Assembly: GCF_003589595.1 (NCBI RefSeq)
Contig: NW_020654972.1
Location: forward strand, 10,378,758 to 10,442,757
Direction of reading: 5' to 3'
DNA: 64,000 nt
Source of the DNA: Hyposmocoma kahamanoa
Lineage: Eukaryota; Arthropoda; Insecta; Lepidoptera; Cosmopterigidae
In this document: piece by piece, positions 43,866 to 54,414 of the stretch
How positions within the stretch are numbered: the first letter of the stretch is position 1
Layout: every line of letters begins with the position of its first letter
Made by a program: the position numbers and the translations under genes
Notes under the pieces: generated by a model
What the model was told of the DNA's origin: nothing
Seen by the model: only the letters and a program-made list of their open reading frames with translations
Databases searched by the model: none

Positions 43866-44522
43866 TTAATTTCTAGTCAAGACAAAGGCAAAGCTACTGT
43901 CCTTCTCTTACTGGATTACTCAAGGGCATTCGAGTGCATTAACCACCAACTTCTTCTTTCCAAAATGGCGTTTTATATTTTTGATGACTCTGCGATAGTA
44001 TGGTTTGGCTCGTATTTGAGGGATTGTGCGCAACGTTTTGAGATCAATGCGGCCAACGGCTCTACCTTGGCCCCGCAGGAGGTGCGTGTGGATAGAGGAG
44101 TGCGTCAGGGGTCTACATTGGGTCCTCTCCTGTTTATACTGTATACCTCCGATATAACTTAGTCTTTCAAACATTCTCAGTATCACTTGTACGCAGATGA
44201 TCTACAGGTCTATTTGCCTGGGTGTCTATGATATCAACGAGACAATTAAAGCCCTGAATGAAGATCTCGCTAACATCGTAACATGGTCTGCGAAGAATTG
44301 TTTAGTACTAAATCCCTTAAAAACAAAGTACCTAATATTAGGCTCTTGTAAACAAATTAAAAAGACTATTGAGCAGAATGTCGCTATAAATATGTCTGGT
44401 GTGAGTATTGAGCTGGTGGACGAGACTCGTAACCTGGGTATTTTGATGGATGGTAGACTTCGTTTTCAACAATATTTGCTTGAGATAGTACGTAACTGTT
44501 TTTACCGTCTCAAAGTACTATA
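43866..44522 (+). pseudogene. LINE reverse transcriptase, second piece
   Basis: 'GKATVLLLLDYSRAFECINH', 'GVRQGSTLGPLLFILYTSDI', a TAG near 44160, then 'LYADDLQVYL' with the catalytic YADD, and after a frameshift 'LVLNPLKTKYLILG' and 'LRFQQYL'. It ends where the LTR element begins, between 'RLKVLY' and 'RIRDF'. Confidence 0.85.
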
Positions 44523-44760
44523 ATAGAGGGCTGTAGCTCAGATGCATTGCGAGAGGTACTTTTAATAATATAAAACGGGATTAACTTCAAACTTTGGTTT
44601 ATTTTACCATTTTACATATTTTATACTTTTGGGTTACGAAACAATAATCTTACTATGATATGTCAAGATCCTTCCTTATTTTCTTAGCGTTCCAAATACA
44701 AACTATAATCACTACCTATGTTCAGCCAGCAATCCTACTCAAAGAGTACAGCCTAGTCTA
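44523..44760 (-). repeat. 3' LTR of the young LTR retrotransposon (238 bp)
   Basis: Same length as, and by eye identical to, 47460-47697. Flanked outside by ctata (44518-44522). The ends are not TG…CA: on the element strand the LTR starts TAGACTAGG and ends CCCTCTAT. Confidence 0.9.
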
Positions 44761-45778
44761 CATCCCTCTTCCTCACAGCTGAAGGGGTGAATATCCCTAG
44801 CTGATGGTCTACCTATGATAGGCAACTTACATCTGCGATCAGCCTTTACTACAGGCTAGCCACACACTGCTCGGAAGTCACTAACTTACCAACAAGTAAA
44901 CCACCGAGGAGGCTATGGCTTTGGTCTGCCAAAAACCTATCTAAAAGGACAGACCATGATCACATCCTAAACAAACAAATCAAAATATTTTCACTAGTTA
45001 GCTATCCTATCTAATTAGGGAACCTGACTAAACCCTAACACTTTATTTTAGCGACCCTAAACTGGCTGAACGATCCTAATAAAAATTCTAAACATCACTA
45101 CAAGTTCCTAACTATCTCAGCCTAAGCTATCTCCAACGTGCATGCTGCCACAACGACGACACAGGCTTGAACATCCATCGGACGATCACTGGGTTACATC
45201 ACTATTGATCTCCCAGCTGCCTTAGTCCTCATTTTGCAGCTATCACGTTCCATCAGCTTCACTTATCATCCTTAAACAACAAGAACCAACCCACGTATAA
45301 CGTCAACAACATATTCTAACTACATGTCCTCAGACATACATATGGTATGAGGGTATACCACATGAAGAATTTCTAATAATTAAATAAATATATTTTCCCA
45401 GAATGCAGACAGTCCTTGATCAACTGGAAGGATGAGCACGAACTATTCGCACATACAGGATAATATATCTATCAAATTTAAAAAAGAAAAACAAAAGTAA
45501 ATTTTATCTATTTGATGGTGTATCCTCTCCTCCCTTCCTTCCAAGTCTGCATGTACAGGAAAATATCAATTTTTCTCCAAATATTTCTCATAAGGTCGAT
45601 ATCATTCCACATGAAAAATAAATATAAAAATTAATTAACCTAGTAGAAACAAACACATTAAATTCCCTCATATAGAAGTTTTTCATCCTATTCACATGGA
45701 GTAGATTCTGCCTACACAACCTTTTCCTATTCATACCTAATCTGCACATAATACAATTAATCCTACTCAACCAATTCA

Positions 45779-46010
45779 CTACCCTAACCTTCGCGTATCA
45801 TATCTCTTAGATAAAGCAATCCTGTCTTTCTTGTCAAACATTCGCTTCCGATGCGATTGTAAACTATCTATACATTCCTTACGAGAACTCATCGAAGCTG
45901 CTCGTTTTACGTAGTCACTTCGCAGATTCGCCACATTACTTACGCGAACACGATTAGAAATGTCGCTTTTCGAATTGTATTTTATATTTACTTTCGGCAA
46001 AGCATAATTA
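45779..46010 (-). CDS. C-terminal frame of the LTR element after the gap
   Basis: An open basic stretch of about 75 residues ('LPKVNIKYNSK', 'HRKRMFDKKDRIALSKR') ends in a stop at 45779. It could be the end of integrase or of another pol product, or a leftover of gag. No motif is decisive. The frame begins in the gap. Confidence 0.4.
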
Positions 46011-46110
46011 NNNNNNNNNNNNNNNNNNNNNNNNNNNNNNNNNNNNNNNNNNNNNNNNNNNNNNNNNNNNNNNNNNNNNNNNNNNNNNNNNNNNNNNNNN
46101 NNNNNNNNNN
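46011..46110. other. assembly gap (100 N, probably of unknown size)
   Basis: Exactly 100 N, the usual placeholder for unsized gaps. It lies just after the protease domain of the LTR element. Confidence 1.
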
Positions 46111-47169
46111 ATTACACTTTTCCAAAACATCTCGACCCAGAACCAAATATTTTTCAAGATCGTCTACAACCAGCAACTTCGAAGGATATTCCCTTCCATT
46201 AATCATTAACGACACTTTGGTGGACGACTGCACATTTATTGGCGTTGCACCCACTGTACGTAATGGAAAACTTGGATTATCATCGATACGCAATTGCAAC
46301 CTTTCCGCAAAATACCGAGAAATTACTGAAACTGAAGCATTAGTATCCACCAACGCCTCGCAACTCACATCATTAATAAAAACAGATATAAAAGGTGCCC
46401 TATCTACGCTAGAACCATCAATTGTAGACAAATTTTCTACATGTTCAGTTGCGCTTTTCTGACAATCACGTTGAGGAGATCCCGACGAAGATCCACTACT
46501 ATGTGCTCGTGAATACCCTTGACTTGGCGTATCCTGCTGCACAACTGGTGCCTGTGGCACTAAATCTTCCGACTGCTTAGACTCGGGTCTAATTATCGGT
46601 GCAGAGACATCCTGTGTTTGCCAACAGTGAGAATGCTCTATTTGACAATTTACTGGCAATACAATATCTTCTCGACTCACACTATAACTGTGATTAAATA
46701 CGTCATCTACTTGTATAATTGTTTTTCTCAACTCCTCTTTAGATAGATACAAATTACTTGCCAGCATCCATTTAAAATTGGGTATCAAAGACTTCAAAAA
46801 ATGCTTAATAAACTGAACATCTTGAATATTCGCTTTCCTCGCTAACACATCTAAACTATAAAAATAACTTATAAGCGATTCACTATGCCCCTGTCGCCTA
46901 TAATAAAATTCTCGGGCGTAATCAATTTGTGAGGGAAATTCCTCTCTCAACCTCTGTGCAATCACATCATACGACACGTATGAAGAAGAATACGTTTTGT
47001 ACCATTGCAGAGCTGGCCCCTCCAAATACAATGCAAACACGTATTTCTTCTGCACATCAGACCAATTATTTAATATACTAATGGTCTCAAATTGGTTCAA
47101 AAACTCATCTACGTCGTTGAACCCATTAAATCTTTGTGCCGGTACACCATACATATTTCCTCCTCGCAC
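46111..47169 (-). CDS. gag-protease of the LTR retrotransposon
   Basis: About 353 residues are readable before the gap. Residues about 10-150 look like a retrotransposon gag capsid ('FNGFNDVDEFLNQFE', 'YVFALYLEGPALQWYKTY', 'EEFPSQIDYAREFYYRRQ'). No CCHC zinc knuckle follows; instead there is a Gln/Ser-rich linker. From about residue 245 comes a retropepsin-like domain: 'EALVDTNASVSVIS' at the active site and 'YLVLGRDVLEKC' at the end. The active-site triplet is DTN where nearly all retropepsins have DTG, so protease activity is doubtful. The start is placed at the first Met of the frame; Met6 ('MYGVPAQRF') is also possible. Gag would package the element RNA in the cytoplasm. Confidence 0.8.
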
Positions 47170-47437
47170 TTTTTACTGGCACCAATTATAAATCAATATT
47201 AAATATAAAAATATATATTACGACCTTTTGTTGCGCTTTCCTTGTGGTTGTGTCGTAACAACATATAAAAATATTTCACTATGGACTTTTCTTCATCGGA
47301 TCCTTTCATCAATCGTAAGCTTGCGTCTAACATTTGCAGGCTTGAATTACATTATATTTCTTCTTCCATTGCCAGGTTTTTCAAAATAAAAATATAAAAA
47401 ATTTTCACATCGTGACTCGTACTTCCATTATTGTAAA

Positions 47438-47453
47438 CCGGCGAATTCCACCA
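47438..47453 (-). other. candidate primer-binding site
   Basis: The minus strand reads 'tggtggaattcgccgg', beginning TGG as sites complementary to a tRNA 3' CCA do. The matching tRNA is not assigned. Confidence 0.5.
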
Positions 47454-47459
47454 ATTATA

Positions 47460-47697
47460 ATAGAGGGCTGTAGCTCAGATGCATTGCGAGAGGTACTTTT
47501 AATAATATAAAACGGGATTAACTTCAAACTTTGGTTTATTTTACCATTTTACATATTTTATACTTTTGGGTTACGAAACAATAATCTTACTATGATATGT
47601 CAAGATCCTTCCTTATTTTCTTAGCGTTCCAAATACAAACTATAATCACTACCTATGTTCAGCCAGCAATCCTACTCAAAGAGTACAGCCTAGTCTA
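47460..47697 (-). repeat. 5' LTR of the young LTR retrotransposon (238 bp)
   Basis: I see no difference from the 3' LTR at 44523-44760. Followed outside by ctata (47698-47702). Confidence 0.9.
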
Positions 47698-48176
47698 CTA
47701 TACAGGATTCGAGATTTTATAAATTTAGACGTAAGGGTAATGCTATGTGATGCAATAGTTCTATCGACACTAAATTACTGCATCACCGTGTATGGGCCCT
47801 GTATTAGTAAAAAATCCCAGAAATTAATTCAGCGTGTGCAAAATGCTTGTGCAAGGTATTGTTTCAGAATACCCCACGCGCCCATGTCACGCCTTATCTA
47901 AATTCTTTTAAGCTCCTCAACATGAGTGAGCGACAAAAACTGCATACTGCGACTCTGTTATTCGGAATCATAAAAAATCAAGTACCAACTTATTTGTACA
48001 AAAAACTGGAATGGCGTACAAATAGTCAAGCCAGAACTCTCAGAGCATGCGTCCCGCCACTCATTATTCCCACACATAAAACGGCTGCTTTCTGTGGCTG
48101 CTTCAAATACAACGCGTCTAAAATATGGATTGACATACCACCGCCCTTAAGAAATCTTACATCAATTCACTCTTAA
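47698..48176 (+). pseudogene. LINE reverse transcriptase, C-terminal piece
   Basis: 'RIRDFINLDVRVMLCDAIV', 'STLNYCITVYGP', 'KLIQRVQNACARYCFRIPHA' and, in another frame, 'KIWIDIPPPLRNLTSIHS'. Homologous to 51182-51640. Confidence 0.8.
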
Positions 48177-48840
48177 ATTCGCACTTAAAAAAAACTTTGT
48201 ACAGAATATTTTGACGCGTGTCCGATACAAATATCAAAGTTCACATCTTAATCTCTTTTACACTACCTGCCCACAAAATATTTTCCCTGTCATAAATACG
48301 TTGTTTCATAGTTATATATAAACCACACATACACTCCACTTACTTTTTACATACCTACGCACAAACACACACCTTTAAGCAAAACACATCCATTCCAAAC
48401 CATCCATTTACAATTATTATACAACCACACAACTTACTTACACATTTAGATCTTTCATCTTTTTTATTTTCTTTCCAGTTACCTTGTCCACGTTTTATGG
48501 CTTATATAATAACTTATTCACCTATACAATTAATGTTATACCTACATACATTACATTCTAACTCCGTGTCGATTCTCTATTCTGAGTTACTTCTTTCTTA
48601 CCCGCTCACCTTAGGACCTGGCAGAATCATCAGCGTCGTAGTTCGACTGAACTGCGGCATAATGCTGAGTCGGGCCCATTTTGCTGACACAGTACACTCA
48701 ACTCTACACTTGACACATTATAACACTCCAGACCATACCCGCAAACCTAGACTAGCCTTTTTCTTTATGACTACCATTGTACCTGTCATAAGCTTGTTTG
48801 TAATGTACTGTGATTCAGCAAACAAACGAGTAATCTATCT

Positions 48841-49866
48841 TTCTATTTTTATATGAAATGCCGAACCACTCAAAGATTTTGTGTAAAAAAACGCGTTGTG
48901 TTTTTTTAATAGTTGTCTAAAACCGCTTTAAATCTGAAAATGAAGTAATATATCGTGAGGTATCATGTGAAAGAGCTTTGTTTGTATATGAAAATACAAA
49001 TGATATATTTAATTTTAAACTTAATGTTGATGATGTTTTTGACAAAAATGTCAAAAACATCATCATGCTCCAAAAATAATTGGTTTTACAATTTATTGTT
49101 TAATTTCGTTTATTTGCTTATTGTTCCGCATAATTGCATTCTGCAAATAATTAGCATTCATTTCATTGAATTGCTTCCAGTTCAGTACTTTCAGAGTTGT
49201 TAATGCTTTACGTCTGAATTATTTTTTTATATTATGAAAACTAACGCGGTTATCACACATTATAGTATAAAAGTAATAGGACTTAGACTAGGACACACGT
49301 CTAGCACTAGACATGACGCGGTCGCGAACGGTGCACTCAACCCCTGATGAAGACCATCGATTATGACTGAAACTAGTAGGACCGCTTCCGACTAACATAC
49401 TACGCGAGTAAGTCCCGTTACTTTTATACTATCATTATTTTTTATTTGGTTCGTTTTCATTTTTGTTATTTTTACTTTAACGTGCATTGAGCATGCCGTC
49501 ATTTAAACTACTGTGCTACTATTTTAATATCAAATATCACAATTTCTTTTTTTATGACTTGAAATTTTTAATAATAAGGCATCAATTTTTAATAATAAGT
49601 AGCAGTACCGTAATTAGTTAAACGACTCTGGTTCAACTTTTGTGTTAACAGTCTATGTACCTACATGAATAAAATATTCTGGCATTTCTGCTGCAAATCT
49701 AGTTATATAAACAGTCATTGTACATATTACATTATGCATTGTCTCGTAGGTCCTCAGAAATTCAGAAGCGTGGCGTTTGCATTTGTCTGTATTGTCATAT
49801 GATTGTTTACTACCATTGCAAACGAATTTAAATTATTCATATATCCTATATTGTTAAATTTTCCAG
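48841..49866. other. rest of intron 2, with a hairpin
   Basis: 49029-49064 holds a perfect 15-bp inverted repeat ('gatgatgtttttgac' and reverse complement around 'aaaaat'). 49280-49430 looks like a dispersed repeat. The intron ends with the acceptor 'aattttccag'. Confidence 0.5.
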
Positions 49867-50066
49867 CCAATCAAAAAGAGATGACAACTCCAACTCATCT
49901 TCCTCACTTAGCGAAGTTAGTTCAAGCAGTGACGACCAGTACGCCAACGCACCCTGCCAGTGGCGGTTGGTCCATGTTCACTGATGGCCAGGGAGCTGAC
50001 TCTCCACTCTCTGAAATAGAGAATGCTGAGAGCCCAGTTCAGAGTACCGTTACTGATGTCAATGAG
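49867..50066 (+). CDS. exon 3: Ser/Thr/Pro-rich linker
   Basis: Acceptor 'ttttccag' at 49866, donor 'gtatat' at 50067. Joined to exon 2 in phase 1 the first codon is ACC, then 'NQKEMTTPTHLPHLAKLVQA'. It includes 'STPTHP' and 'DSPLSEIENAESP', further proline-directed phosphosite candidates. Ends in phase 0. Confidence 0.7.
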
Positions 50067-50643
50067 GTATATTTTCAACTTTTACTTTCTATTTAGCTTC
50101 ACCTTATAATTTTAATTTGTTTTTATGACACTCGGGAGACGGTTTTTAAATTAAGTCTTTAACAACAAAATTACTTAGTTGTCAGAAAAAAAATACAAAA
50201 TTTGTAAACTTTTAGCTAAAACATTGTGTTAAATTATAAAACTAATATTCTCCAAGATAAATACGTATTTCTTATATATATTTTTTAAATAAACACGATT
50301 TTGTCCGTGTAATCCCACAGATTGCTGAGTATGATATCCCACATCCTGATAGCAAAACTTCGTACGCACTATTTCTTATGCGTTTGTAAGCTCTCAGAAC
50401 GGATATTGGTGATAAACCAGAGTTATGACGCATATCATATGGGATCCAGAACCGAGCGGAAATTGACGGCTCCAAACATCCCAAAATATTTTGCCTTTTA
50501 AGTTTCGGAGGCATTACTTGAGTTTAAAAATAGCACAGTGATAGAATATATTATTTGTTTTGAAATTTTTGTTCAAAATATATTCGTGAAAATTGTGCCA
50601 TTTCTCAATAGTTTCTAGGCTAAAATAACTCATGTGTTTCCAG
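50067..50643. other. intron 3
   Basis: Begins gtatat, ends 'gtgtttccag'. Contains a minus-strand LINE-like fragment at about 50272-50514 ('LGCLEPSISARFWIPYDMRH' resembles the '…WNSLPADL'-type C-terminus only weakly). Otherwise unassigned. Confidence 0.45.
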
Positions 50644-50851
50644 CCGTCAAAAACAGACCTAGCAATCGAGCCTCAAAAGCTAAAAAGTATCATAATAACC
50701 GGAAGCCGTCTGCGTCTTGGCAGTCAAGATAGTTCAGAGAAGCAAGTAACTTTTGGAGAATCTGCTAATGGGGAAAATTCTTCGATAAAAATAAAGAAAG
50801 TAAAATTTGCTGAGGATACCGTATTTCAACAGGAACCTAAAATAAAAAGAG
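50644..50851 (+). CDS. exon 4: basic/acidic linker
   Basis: Acceptor 'tttccag' at 50643, donor 'gtacgt' at 50852. Phase 0 in, phase 1 out. Encodes 'PSKTDLAIEPQKLKSIIITG', 'RLRLGSQDSSEKQVTFGESA' and 'IKIKKVKFAEDTVFQQEPKI'. 'KKVKFAEDTVF' looks like an RVxF-type docking motif (K-V-K-F) for protein phosphatase 1; this is inference from pattern only. Confidence 0.7.
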
Positions 50852-51019
50852 GTACGTTGTTTCGTAACGAACGAAAAAATCGAATGTGATTGGGATATGA
50901 ATTGCCTGAACAGGTATTTAGGCTACTTATGTGTATAGTGACACAGAAAATTATCTGAGGAGGTAATTTTGGTTCTATTTCAAGTAAAAAGCCAAATGCA
51001 TATTTTTATTGATCTGGAA

Positions 51020-52177
51020 AAAGAGTATTTTTAGAGCGAGTGACATCTGCTCGCAACCTTGGTCTGATTCTGGATGAGGGGCAAAATTATGTGCAACATA
51101 TAAACAATAAAATTAAAAACGCTTTTTTTTCAACTAAAAACGCTTTATAAAATAAGACCATATATAAAAGAAGACATACGCGTGCTGTTGATTGAATCTC
51201 TCGTGCTATCTTATTTTAATTATTGTAGTTCCGTTTACGGGCCCCGGTTGAATAGCAGCACGGGGCGATCTATTCAGCGAGTCCAGAATGCTTGCATCAG
51301 ATTCTGTTTTAAAATACCAAAAAGAGAGCACATAACACCCTACATTAATAAAAAATGCATACTAAATATGAGTGCTAGGCGAGAGCTGCAATTTGCCTGT
51401 TGCAATCATAAGCTGGTATGGAGTAAAACCCCGGAATACCTATTTGAAAAACTCACGTGGATAAAAAATATTACGCATAGGAGTCTCCGATCTGTCACTT
51501 TGAACTTGCTGGCTATACGTAAAAATAAAACAACACGATATAGGGGCTGTTTCAGGTATTATGCAGCGGGTATCTGGAATGACTTACCTCCACCGCTAAG
51601 GAATAAAATGCGCATCAATAGCTTTAGAATAAAATACAAATCGGCCTTATTGCGCAGACAACTCGCTGCAGAAAACCTGAAACATGCATATTGTAAAATC
51701 ATAAAAATAGTAGACTTTTTTGACATGACTGCTAATCCCATTCACCACAATACCGATCACTCATGCACACACACACACACATACACACACACATACACAC
51801 ACACATACACACATACACCCAGGATTTCCATGAACTGTTTATGTTAATATTTCTTTACCATTTTTTTTTTTAGTTTCATCATTATAATTATTATTATTTT
51901 ATTGTTTTTTTTTCCTCCACATTTCCATCAATGTCATATCAATTTGTTATTGTTTCTTTGTGCAATGTATGTCTTTTAATATATTATGCTATATGCCCTC
52001 GTTGACATGTATCCCGCTCAAGACCATAGGGATTAGGGAGAATGAAAAACAGCGCTGCGCGGTCTTATCGCCGTGCCAGCATAAGCTGAGCCTCTGCCTT
52101 TTGTCTCAAATTTATTTATTTTGTTGTATTTGATTAATTAGTTTTTTAAGGAAGAAAATGTTACCAGACAATAAATG

Positions 52178-52212
<35 letters not shown>
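51020..52212 (+). mobile_element. LINE copy in intron 4, 5'-truncated, with (ATT)n tail
   Basis: Starts inside the reverse transcriptase C-terminal region ('ERVTSARNLGLILDEGQNY'). It continues at 51182-51760 with 'IESLVLSYFNYCSSVYGPRL', 'SIQRVQNACIRFCFKIPK' and 'AAGIWNDLPPPLRNKMRINS', homologous to the intron 2 LINE. The 3' UTR contains an (AC)n microsatellite and ends in 'aataaatga' plus about 11 ATT units, as in CR1-group elements. Same orientation as the gene. Confidence 0.8.
51764..51817. repeat. (AC)n microsatellite
   Basis: Imperfect run of 'cacacacacacatacacaca'. It lies at the end of the LINE ORF, which reads through it as Thr-His repeats. Confidence 0.95.
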
Positions 52213-52213
<1 letters not shown>

Positions 52214-52505
52214 AAAAAAGAATGAATTCATAGAAATTCGACCCATTTAAAGTAGCATGTATTGTTTAATCTTCAAAAAGAAAATATCGGAGTTACGATT
52301 CCAGATTTTTTTTATTAGATCAAGTCATACAACAAGTGACAAAATTAGGCAAACAAAATAACACAAGCCCTCAGTCTGTCAGTTTGCGTTTATCATTCCT
52401 TCGGTCAGCCAACTACACACATCAAAAACGGTCACAACAACGTTTGCAGTATCTATAGAAGTAATTTGTATCATTACTCAATGTGTTAATTTTGCATTTT
52501 TACAG
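52213..52505. other. end of intron 4
   Basis: Unassigned; ends 'gcatttttacag', a good acceptor. Confidence 0.5.
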
Positions 52506-53075
52506 TATTTCGTAAACCAAAGAGAATGTTAACCCCCGGACCACAAAAACCGCGATACTGCATCAACCCCAGATTTCAAGCACTTATCAACCGATTTGAA
52601 AACAACGGTATCACTATGGCACGGACCCCAGTGACTAAAAGAGAGCCACCTGTTACCACTCCACCTATGGGCGAGCATCCCAACATGCCAAGAGCTATTG
52701 ACTTCAAAGATGAAAGTCCTGCAGTATCCATTGAATCAAATACAGACGTAGAGCTCTATAAAACCTGCATGGAATATCCAATGGAAAGCAAAATGAATAA
52801 AGCTATCACATCACTTAGCGCAAACATTGCTGGATCTTTACAGAACTGTATTACATCTGTTTTAAAAACTAACGAACAGGAAACTGAAATACAGTTTAAA
52901 TTTGTTATAACTAAAAAGACAGTCAGTGTTAAGAGAATTGTTGAAGATGGTGAAAGCATTAACGAGAAATCCAGTGAAGTTGTTAGACATACAGATTCTA
53001 ATAAGGAGAATATTTGGTCGTCGGTTGCTAAAGCTGTGAAAAATGTTTTCTGGGGTGACACTGGTGACTTTTCAG
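52506..53075 (+). CDS. exon 5: TP-rich region, hydrophobic helix and KEN box
   Basis: The acceptor AG is at 52504-52505; with the split codon from exon 4 it reads 'VFRKPKRMLTPGPQKPRY'. Further sites are 'ARTPVTKREPPVTTPPMG' and 'DESPAVS'. A mid-region ('MNKAITSLSANIAGSLQNCI') looks helical. It is followed by a beta-prone stretch ('IQFKFVITKKTVSVKRIV') and then 'DSNKENIWSSVAKAVKNVFW', which contains a KEN motif, the recognition signal of the anaphase-promoting complex in many mitotic proteins. The donor 'gtattt' at 53076 ends the exon in phase 1. If not spliced, the frame reads on to a stop at 53188, which would be an alternative C-terminus. Confidence 0.75.
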
Positions 53076-53508
53076 GTATTTATGAATATTCATGCTTCTT
53101 TCGTATCGATGGCATACACGGTAATGCTTGCCGTCGTGGTGTAAGGTACTTGCTGATTATTGATTATGTTGCCCCAGATGTACAGTAAATTACGTCGTGC
53201 CGGGAAGCTTCATTCGTTCACCCCATGTTTTAATATTGGTACGGTCAGCAGCACATTAGAATTTATTGTCCACAATTCTTGTCTACACTAAGTGTACAGT
53301 AGAATTTATTTTTTTAACTGAGCGGTACACAATATAACAAAGTTACAGTTGCATCTCATTCTAAGAACGTTATTTTCTGACTGTCGACTAACTCAACCTG
53401 GTTTATAGTTTACGGTTAAAAATATCTTAGTCTTGTTAAAGCAAGGGTAAAGTGCAAGTTTAACGTCACTGAAGGTGTAATGCTTTTAGCACTTAGCACC
53501 ATGTGGGC

Positions 53509-53950
53509 CGCCGGCCGCCCTCAAAAATTCGACTGCAGCAGACCACTTTGTGTCTTCGAATGTTAACCAGCAAGCCATGTGGGCCGCCGGCCGCCCACAA
53601 AATCCCAAATGCAGCAGGCTACAACGTATTTTCGAATTTTATCTGGCAGGTCATGTGGGTCACCGCGTACCACAATTAGGAATTTAAATTTATTTTCGAT
53701 TTTTCTAGTCCTGTCCACAGACCAGCCAAAAGTTGCATCAGCAGGCCGACAATATAACTTGTGCGTTCGGCGAACACAGCCAATTGTTTGGCTCGTCGGC
53801 TAACAACTGATCCAGACCATAATCAAGTATCGATCTCGTGTCCCGCCGGTAACCCACATGGCCTGCTACAAAAGTTTCTTAAAGTCAGGCACGGCGTGCA
53901 GTGAAAAAAAAATACGTCTCCCGCGCGCCGCCCACGTGACCTGCTGCTTC
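53509..53950. repeat. tandem and inverted GC-rich repeat in intron 5
   Basis: 'ccatgtgggccgccggccgc' starts at 53509 and again at 53575. A third, weaker unit ('tcatgtgggtcaccgcgtac') starts at 53651. Related words reappear reversed at about 53849 ('aacccacatggcctgctac') and 53930 ('gcccacgtgacctgctgc'). It looks like a foldback element with repeated arms. Confidence 0.6.
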
Positions 53951-54414
53951 AGAAAAATTGTTTGTTCTATAGCGCTGAGAGTGTTAAAAAGTCATAAAGT
54001 GATGAATGCCGTTAACGTAGCTCCGTTTTACGCTTTGACTATTTATTACCTCTGGTGAACTGTTTGCAAAAATTAAACCGATTTTTACACACTTGAACAT
54101 ATGCGTCTTTACATGTGTTGTTCCTTATTCAGAAATTTTCAATAAAATAACTTCTCAGGCAACTTTTGCTAAATTCAACGAGTTCCTAGGTTTTCGCAAT
54201 TGTTTCCCATTGGAAATGACGGTATTTTTTCAGATCTATGCCGCCTATATTTATTTCCTAAAACAAACCAACGTTTAGGGTCCTGTAGAAGTCCCATGTT
54301 CACGGTCCAATGGAGATGGTAAAGTCATCGATTAGTTCCGTCTAATATATTAATATTAGACGCATTATTTGCATTAGCAAACCATCCTTTATCCATGCAT
54401 TTTGACCATCCATC
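53951..54414. other. unassigned part of intron 5
   Basis: Nothing recognised. 'ttttttcag' at 54226-54234 is an acceptor-like word, but the exon it would open has no good donor. Confidence 0.4.

Larger units (their letters stand above)
44523..47697 (-). mobile_element. recent LTR retrotransposon, gag-protease only in the assembled part
   Basis: Two 238-bp LTRs flank an interior with a gag-protease frame on the minus strand. A 5-bp duplication ctata stands at 44518-44522 and 47698-47702. A polypurine tract (gaggaagaggg, minus strand, 44762-44772) precedes the 3' LTR. A candidate primer-binding site starts 'tggtggaattcgccgg' (47438-47453), 6 bases inside the 5' LTR. A 100-N gap at 46011-46110 hides an unknown amount of sequence, possibly the whole pol region. 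The assembled length is 3175 bp. It sits inside the LINE in intron 2, antisense to the gene. Confidence 0.85.
42440..48840 (+). mobile_element. decayed LINE in intron 2, host for two later insertions
   Basis: Reverse transcriptase text runs along the plus strand in pieces: 42440-42770 (broken), 42772-43258, 43866-44522 and 47698-48176, then a 3' UTR to about 48840 that resembles the copy in intron 4. Between the pieces lie a 607-bp MITE and a 3.2-kb LTR element. Removing these restores continuous homology, so they arrived later. Confidence 0.8.

Noticed and set aside
51560..51847. Thr-His repeat protein tail
   Set aside because: It is the LINE frame reading through an (AC)n microsatellite.
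51764..52212. CRISPR-like or satellite array
   Set aside because: Simple (AC)n and (ATT)n microsatellites of a LINE tail; no spacers.
53076..53188. Extra 37 codons after exon 5 as normal coding sequence
   Set aside because: They follow a usable donor (gtattt) and carry no feature of note; kept only as an alternative end.
54234..54330. Acceptor at 54234 as start of the last exon
   Set aside because: In phase it gives 29 codons of unconvincing sequence with no polyadenylation signal close by.
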